In this document: in pieces, positions 14,368 through 18,073 of the stretch
Numbering within the stretch: position 1 is the stretch's first letter
How the letters are laid out: each line of letters begins with the position of its first letter
NCBI GenBank assembly: GCA_041725875.1
Contig: JBGRQB010000078.1
Span: forward strand, 1 to 18,073
Reading direction: 5' to 3'
Length of the DNA: 18,073 nucleotides
Source of the DNA: JBGRQB01 sp041725875
GTDB taxonomy: Bacteria > Bacteroidota > Ignavibacteria > Ignavibacteriales > Melioribacteraceae
Notes under the pieces: model-generated
Databases searched by the model: none
Told to the model about the DNA's origin: nothing
Seen by the model: only the letters and a program-made list of their open reading frames with translations
Program-made: the position numbers and the translations under genes

Positions 14368-15929
14368 TAAACCTTACTCTCCATAGTTACCACAGGCAGA
14401 ATCATCTCTTCCATAGAGATTCCTCCGTGCAGGAAAGTATCTTTATATTGATTCTGAAACTTATGATAATCAGTAGGATAAATAAAATAAAAATCTTCTT
14501 TGGCAAAGATATAATTTACAGTCATCCCCTTATCAGGAAGTTTATATTCGGCAGGTTTATTAATCTTAATTGCGTACTTACCGTCAACTTTCAGGTTTCT
14601 TCCAAACTTAAATCTGAGATTATGAGAAGCTTCTTTATCGCCTAAAACTTTTGCAGCTCTCAAGCTTCTTACGCTACCGTGATCAGTTGTAAGAACAATT
14701 CTTGCATTTGGAATAGTTGCTATTTTTTTGAAAGTATTATAAAGTGACGAATGAGTAAACCAGCTGTTTGTTAATGATCTGTATGCAGCTTCATCAGGAG
14801 CAATTTCCTTCAGCAAATCGGAATCACTTCTTCCGTGAGCAACCATATCTAAGAAGTTAACAACAACAGCCATAAAATGTGTTTTTTTATGAGAAGTTAC
14901 ATTGCCTTCAAAAGATCTTCCCACATCCGGGTCAATTATTTTAAGATATTTCAAATCATTTCTGAGTTTGATATTTAATCTTTCAAGCTGATTCTGCAAA
15001 AGATCTTTTTCATAATTATTTAATCCCCTTTCATCATCACCATTTTTCCAAAATTCAGGAAAATATTTGCTAATTTCTGCCGGGAAAAGACCACTAAACA
15101 AAGCGTTTCTGGAATATGCAGTGGCAGTTGGTAAAATTGAATAATAATGATCTGTTTTTATGTGAAAGAGTTCCTGCAAATGTTTTTCAAGAACTTTCCA
15201 TTGATCGAGTCTGAGACAATCCAAAACAAAAAAGAATGTTGGTCCGTTTGTTCTTTTCAAATGCGGGGCAACATAATCTTCCATTATATCTGTTGAAAAC
15301 TTAGGAGTATCCTCAGCATCGGGATTGTTAATCCAATATTTATAATTTCGTTCAACATATTTACTGAATTCTTTATTACATTCTTTTCTTTGTTCATCCA
15401 AGAGTTGGCGTAAATTGACTTCTCTGTGTTCGTCAAGTTCAATATCCCAATTAACAAGTTTCGCATAAATATCTATCCAGTCGTCATTATCAAGTCTGTC
15501 CATCAAACGCTGGCTTATCTGGTTAAAATCACTCAGATAATCTTTTGTAACATATTCTTCTGATATTTTTTTGCTTTGAAGTACTTTTTTACAAACCATC
15601 AAAATTTGTGAAGGAACAATCGGTTTTATAAGATAATCATTTATTTTACTGCCAATTGCATCGTTCATCAAACTTTCTTCTTCACTTTTGGTAACCATTA
15701 CAATAGGAATGGCACGTTTCATTTCTTTTATTTTTGAAAGAGTTTCCAATCCGCCCAAACCGGGCATCATTTCATCTAAAAAAATAAGATCGTAATTTGT
15801 ATCTCTTACTTTACTTATTCCATCTTCACCGTTTGTTGCTGTATCAACCTTATATCCTTTTTCTGTAAGAAACAGAATGTGAGAACGCAACATTTCTATT
15901 TCGTCATCTATCCATAAAATTTTGTGCAT
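14367..15929 (-). CDS. porX: PorX-type response regulator with PglZ phosphatase-like domain
   Basis: The 520-residue protein has an N-terminal receiver domain (1-~120; Asp8/Asp9, phospho-acceptor Asp52 in FLDEMMPG, Thr80, Lys102) and a C-terminal PglZ/alkaline-phosphatase-superfamily domain (about 210-515). Visible catalytic-type motifs are FVLDCLRLDQW (Asp237), TATAYSRN (Thr268/Thr270, one aligned with the family nucleophile), FLDMVAHGR, LTTDHGS and a C-terminal HGGIS. This architecture is that of PorX, which in Porphyromonas gingivalis and relatives controls type IX secretion genes with PorY and SigP and has zinc-dependent phosphodiesterase activity. ATG has AGAGGAA in front. It starts 9 bp after sprA and shares a base with tsaE. 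No PorY-type kinase is adjacent; the NtrY-like kinase belongs to the other operon. Confidence 0.93.
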   Translation of the reverse strand: MHKILWIDDEIEMLRSHILFLTEKGYKVDTATNGEDGISKVRDTNYDLIFLDEMMPGLGGLETLSKIKEMKRAIPIVMVTKSEEESLMNDAIGSKINDYLIKPIVPSQILMVCKKVLQSKKISEEYVTKDYLSDFNQISQRLMDRLDNDDWIDIYAKLVNWDIELDEHREVNLRQLLDEQRKECNKEFSKYVERNYKYWINNPDAEDTPKFSTDIMEDYVAPHLKRTNGPTFFFVLDCLRLDQWKVLEKHLQELFHIKTDHYYSILPTATAYSRNALFSGLFPAEISKYFPEFWKNGDDERGLNNYEKDLLQNQLERLNIKLRNDLKYLKIIDPDVGRSFEGNVTSHKKTHFMAVVVNFLDMVAHGRSDSDLLKEIAPDEAAYRSLTNSWFTHSSLYNTFKKIATIPNARIVLTTDHGSVRSLRAAKVLGDKEASHNLRFKFGRNLKVDGKYAIKINKPAEYKLPDKGMTVNYIFAKEDFYFIYPTDYHKFQNQYKDTFLHGGISMEEMILPVVTMESKV

Positions 15930-15938
15930 AATTTCCTC

Positions 15939-18073
15939 TTATTTAATTGCAATATGTACTTCCAGTCCCATTTCATTGGTTATTGTTTCCGGAATTTTAG
16001 AAGCCCCTTTTGGAGCAACTGTAGTTCTTCTGTAAAATACCGATGCAGTAACTTTAGAACTCATAACATATTTAATTTTAGGTTCAATTGTGATTCTTTC
16101 AGTACCATCTAGCGGAACCGGAGCAACAAGTTTACCATCTTCATCTTTTCTAAGATCGTAAGCATTTTTTTCGCTTGAAGACATTGTATAACTAAATGAA
16201 GCTGTAATATCATTTTTCAGTGATAATCCAAAAAGAGGAAGTTCAAAACCGGATTTTGTATAGCTTGCTGAAAAAGAGATATCGTTTGTTCCTGTTTCAG
16301 TTATTCTGGCATTTGAAAATGAAACATCATAGGATGTATTAACATTATATTTAATAGAACCATTTAATTTTCCACCTATCAGTTTGTCAAGTCCGAAGTT
16401 AACACCAACTAATGGTTTGAATCCTGTTGTAACAGTCTGAGACTGAATTTGTTCCGGATCTCCGGGAACAGCTTTCCAAGAAGCTGTATATTTTGATGAA
16501 AATCCGTGTGATAAACTTAACTTAGAAAATATTTTCGATAAAAATCCAATTTTTTCCAGTCCTGACCAGTTAAATCTCCAGTTTGGTCTTGGGAAATATT
16601 TTTCAATATCTTTACCAACATCACCCGGGAAAAGTTTGGATATCACGCTGGAAACTCCCGGAACAGAGCCCATTTCGTCGAAAAACGAGTTTTCAATTCT
16701 TTTTTGTTGTGAAAGAGTTGAATCCTGAGAAAAATAAGCATTTCTTATATTATCAATATTACTACCAAAAGGCAGGGCAAGGAATGTTTTATTCATATTT
16801 GTACTGGATGACTGCAAATATGTTTTTTCAGGTACAACTACTCCATATTCGTCTGTTTCCATCGAAATGGCATCATTTTTACCCCAGTTTACATTCCAAG
16901 TAATATCAAGTCTAGCACCTTTCCACAATTCTCTTGAAGTCTTTAGGTTTATTGAATTTTTAACTGAAAATGATTTATTAATATTAAGGTTAGGTTGCAA
17001 TAAACCATATCCATCCATACTTAAACCTAGCATAAATCCGCGAGTAGGTCCATTTTTTTCATCAGAAGAAAATCCCCAGAAATTGCTAAATCCGGCATTA
17101 GAAGTTCTTAGTCCAGGAATAATAAATTGCTCTGAGTGATCAAAACTTATATTAATTTTTCTATAATCGAAGAAAGTCCATTTAGTTGCCTGTTGTAGAT
17201 ATACTAATGCCGTTTCAAAAATGGATGGATCTTCATCTTCTACTACTTCATCGGTTGTTGATGTTTTTTTCACATTTACAAACTCATCATCTAAAATATC
17301 TGGATTTGAGTTTTTATTTTTCTCAGTTGAAGAAGGCTTTTCTTTCTTTGCAAGAGACTCTCCTTCTGCCAAAGCTTCAGTTTTTGTAGATTCTTCTTTA
17401 ATTTCTTGGCGTCCTCTTCTGGTTCTACCTCTATTTGAAGAACCAGTACTACTACGTCTGTTTTTTCCAGAAGATTTAGGATTTGAAAAAATCTGATCTC
17501 CAATATTTTTCAAATTAACTGATAAAGTTGCAGAAAACTTATTATCAAAACCGGCTCTTATTCCACCAGTTTGACTTCGCAAATCACGACTCCAATTATA
17601 AGTAGACGCATATCTAAACCCGAATGCAAAGTTTTTCTGCAAACCTAGCCAAGATGGTAATTTAGGTGATATTCGAAACTCAACTCGCTGTGTATATTTT
17701 GTATCTTTGCCAAAAAGCGGGCCATTAAAAATATCTCTCCAAATTTGCCTTTCAGATCTGTCAAAATTCGTTATTTCGTCAACCAAAAGATGCGCGTATG
17801 AAGAACTAACATCAACTTTGTATTTCATTTCAAGATTCAAATACGATTTTTCAGTCATCTTCCAATTAAAGCCCATCGATCTGTTGGCTGTAAAATCTCG
17901 ATTTATTGTTGTCTGAGGATTTTCTCTTGTTAGAGAATATGACCAAAATCTGTTGGCGTTAAATGACAACGTAAAATCTTGTGGGGTAAAGTTAAATCGA
18001 GCATCTTTATATCCATCAATAAAAGTAAATAAATATACAAAAAGAGGAATATCGGCAAACTTGACAAAGAGAC
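15939..18073 (-). CDS. sprA: SprA/Sov-like T9SS outer-membrane translocon, C-terminal part
   Basis: The frame stays open to the window edge (codon boundary at 18071), so at least 710 residues are present and the N-terminus is outside. The apparent start at 17969 is an internal TTG, not a real start. The sequence is a chain of beta-barrel strands matching the C-terminal region of SprA-type proteins: NFTPQDFTLSF and NRDFTANRSMGFNWKMTE, then SSSYAHLLVDE, GPLFGKDTKYTQRVEF, LSLSHGFSSKYTASW and YFPRPNWRFNWSGL. SprA/Sov forms the 36-strand translocon through which T9SS cargo leaves the outer membrane. A low-complexity, charged segment (about 17220-17470; rich in Arg, Lys, Glu, Ser) interrupts the barrel pattern and is probably an exposed or periplasmic loop. 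It ends in EVHIAIK, lacking a terminal Phe. The neighbouring porX supports the assignment. Confidence 0.85.
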   Translation of the reverse strand, partial: LFVKFADIPLFVYLFTFIDGYKDARFNFTPQDFTLSFNANRFWSYSLTRENPQTTINRDFTANRSMGFNWKMTEKSYLNLEMKYKVDVSSSYAHLLVDEITNFDRSERQIWRDIFNGPLFGKDTKYTQRVEFRISPKLPSWLGLQKNFAFGFRYASTYNWSRDLRSQTGGIRAGFDNKFSATLSVNLKNIGDQIFSNPKSSGKNRRSSTGSSNRGRTRRGRQEIKEESTKTEALAEGESLAKKEKPSSTEKNKNSNPDILDDEFVNVKKTSTTDEVVEDEDPSIFETALVYLQQATKWTFFDYRKINISFDHSEQFIIPGLRTSNAGFSNFWGFSSDEKNGPTRGFMLGLSMDGYGLLQPNLNINKSFSVKNSINLKTSRELWKGARLDITWNVNWGKNDAISMETDEYGVVVPEKTYLQSSSTNMNKTFLALPFGSNIDNIRNAYFSQDSTLSQQKRIENSFFDEMGSVPGVSSVISKLFPGDVGKDIEKYFPRPNWRFNWSGLEKIGFLSKIFSKLSLSHGFSSKYTASWKAVPGDPEQIQSQTVTTGFKPLVGVNFGLDKLIGGKLNGSIKYNVNTSYDVSFSNARITETGTNDISFSASYTKSGFELPLFGLSLKNDITASFSYTMSSSEKNAYDLRKDEDGKLVAPVPLDGTERITIEPKIKYVMSSKVTASVFYRRTTVAPKGASKIPETITNEMGLEVHIAIK

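Noticed and set aside
17291..17503. Small open frames opposite and within the charged SprA insert
   Set aside because: They arise from low-complexity codons in other frames of sprA and lack start signals.

Overview
This window is AT-rich, gene-dense bacterial DNA from the FCB superphylum. My best guess is an Ignavibacteriota-like lineage or a close relative. The reasons are PorX and SprA homologues (type IX secretion), an NtrC/NtrY-type sigma-54 pair, DUF1573 and SPOR proteins, and clear Shine-Dalgarno sites before many genes, which argues against typical Bacteroidia or Flavobacteriia. The first ~530 bases do not fit. They hold what looks like one spliced exon of an animal pancreatic-lipase-family gene (148-378) with splice acceptor and donor and intron sequence on both sides. 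The junction with bacterial DNA lies near 521-545, so a chimeric contig carrying host or other animal DNA is the likeliest explanation.

Layout: (1) 1-~530, eukaryote-like exon and introns. (2) 517-1233, the 3' part of an outer-membrane beta-barrel gene, closed by a strong terminator. (3) 1318-2208, an EamA/DMT transporter, whose end overlaps by 4 nt the end of a convergent radical SAM gene (2205-3035, minus). (4) 3102-4802, minus, a secreted protein of unknown function built from about four copies of one domain, with its own terminator. (5) 4938-7621, minus, an operon of a MacA/HlyD-like adaptor and two LolD/MacB-type ATPases, with no permease gene. (6) 7622-8023, a 402-bp divergent regulatory region. 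(7) 8024-10743, plus, an NtrC-type regulator and its histidine kinase. (8) 10734-18073, minus, a tightly packed run: sprA (5' end outside the window), porX, tsaE, tsaB, a DUF1573 gene, panC and a SPOR-domain gene.

The best-supported regulatory story is in regions 5-7. The adaptor operon has a textbook -24/-12 sigma-54 promoter (GG-N10-GC) just upstream. Two related TGT-N10-ACA palindromes lie about 110 and 280 bp further up. The divergent operon encodes a sigma-54 activator and its sensor kinase. I infer that this is a self-contained envelope-stress or efflux-type circuit in which the regulator binds the palindromes and activates the transport genes. The two ATPases differ at key positions (D-loop Asp to His and signature-flanking Arg to Leu in the downstream one), which suggests a non-equivalent pair.

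Region 8 couples a T9SS translocon (SprA) and the T9SS regulator PorX with t6A tRNA modification (TsaE, TsaB) and pantothenate synthesis (PanC). Gaps or overlaps are 34 bp or less throughout, so co-transcription is likely. No rRNA, tRNA, CRISPR array or insertion sequence was recognised.
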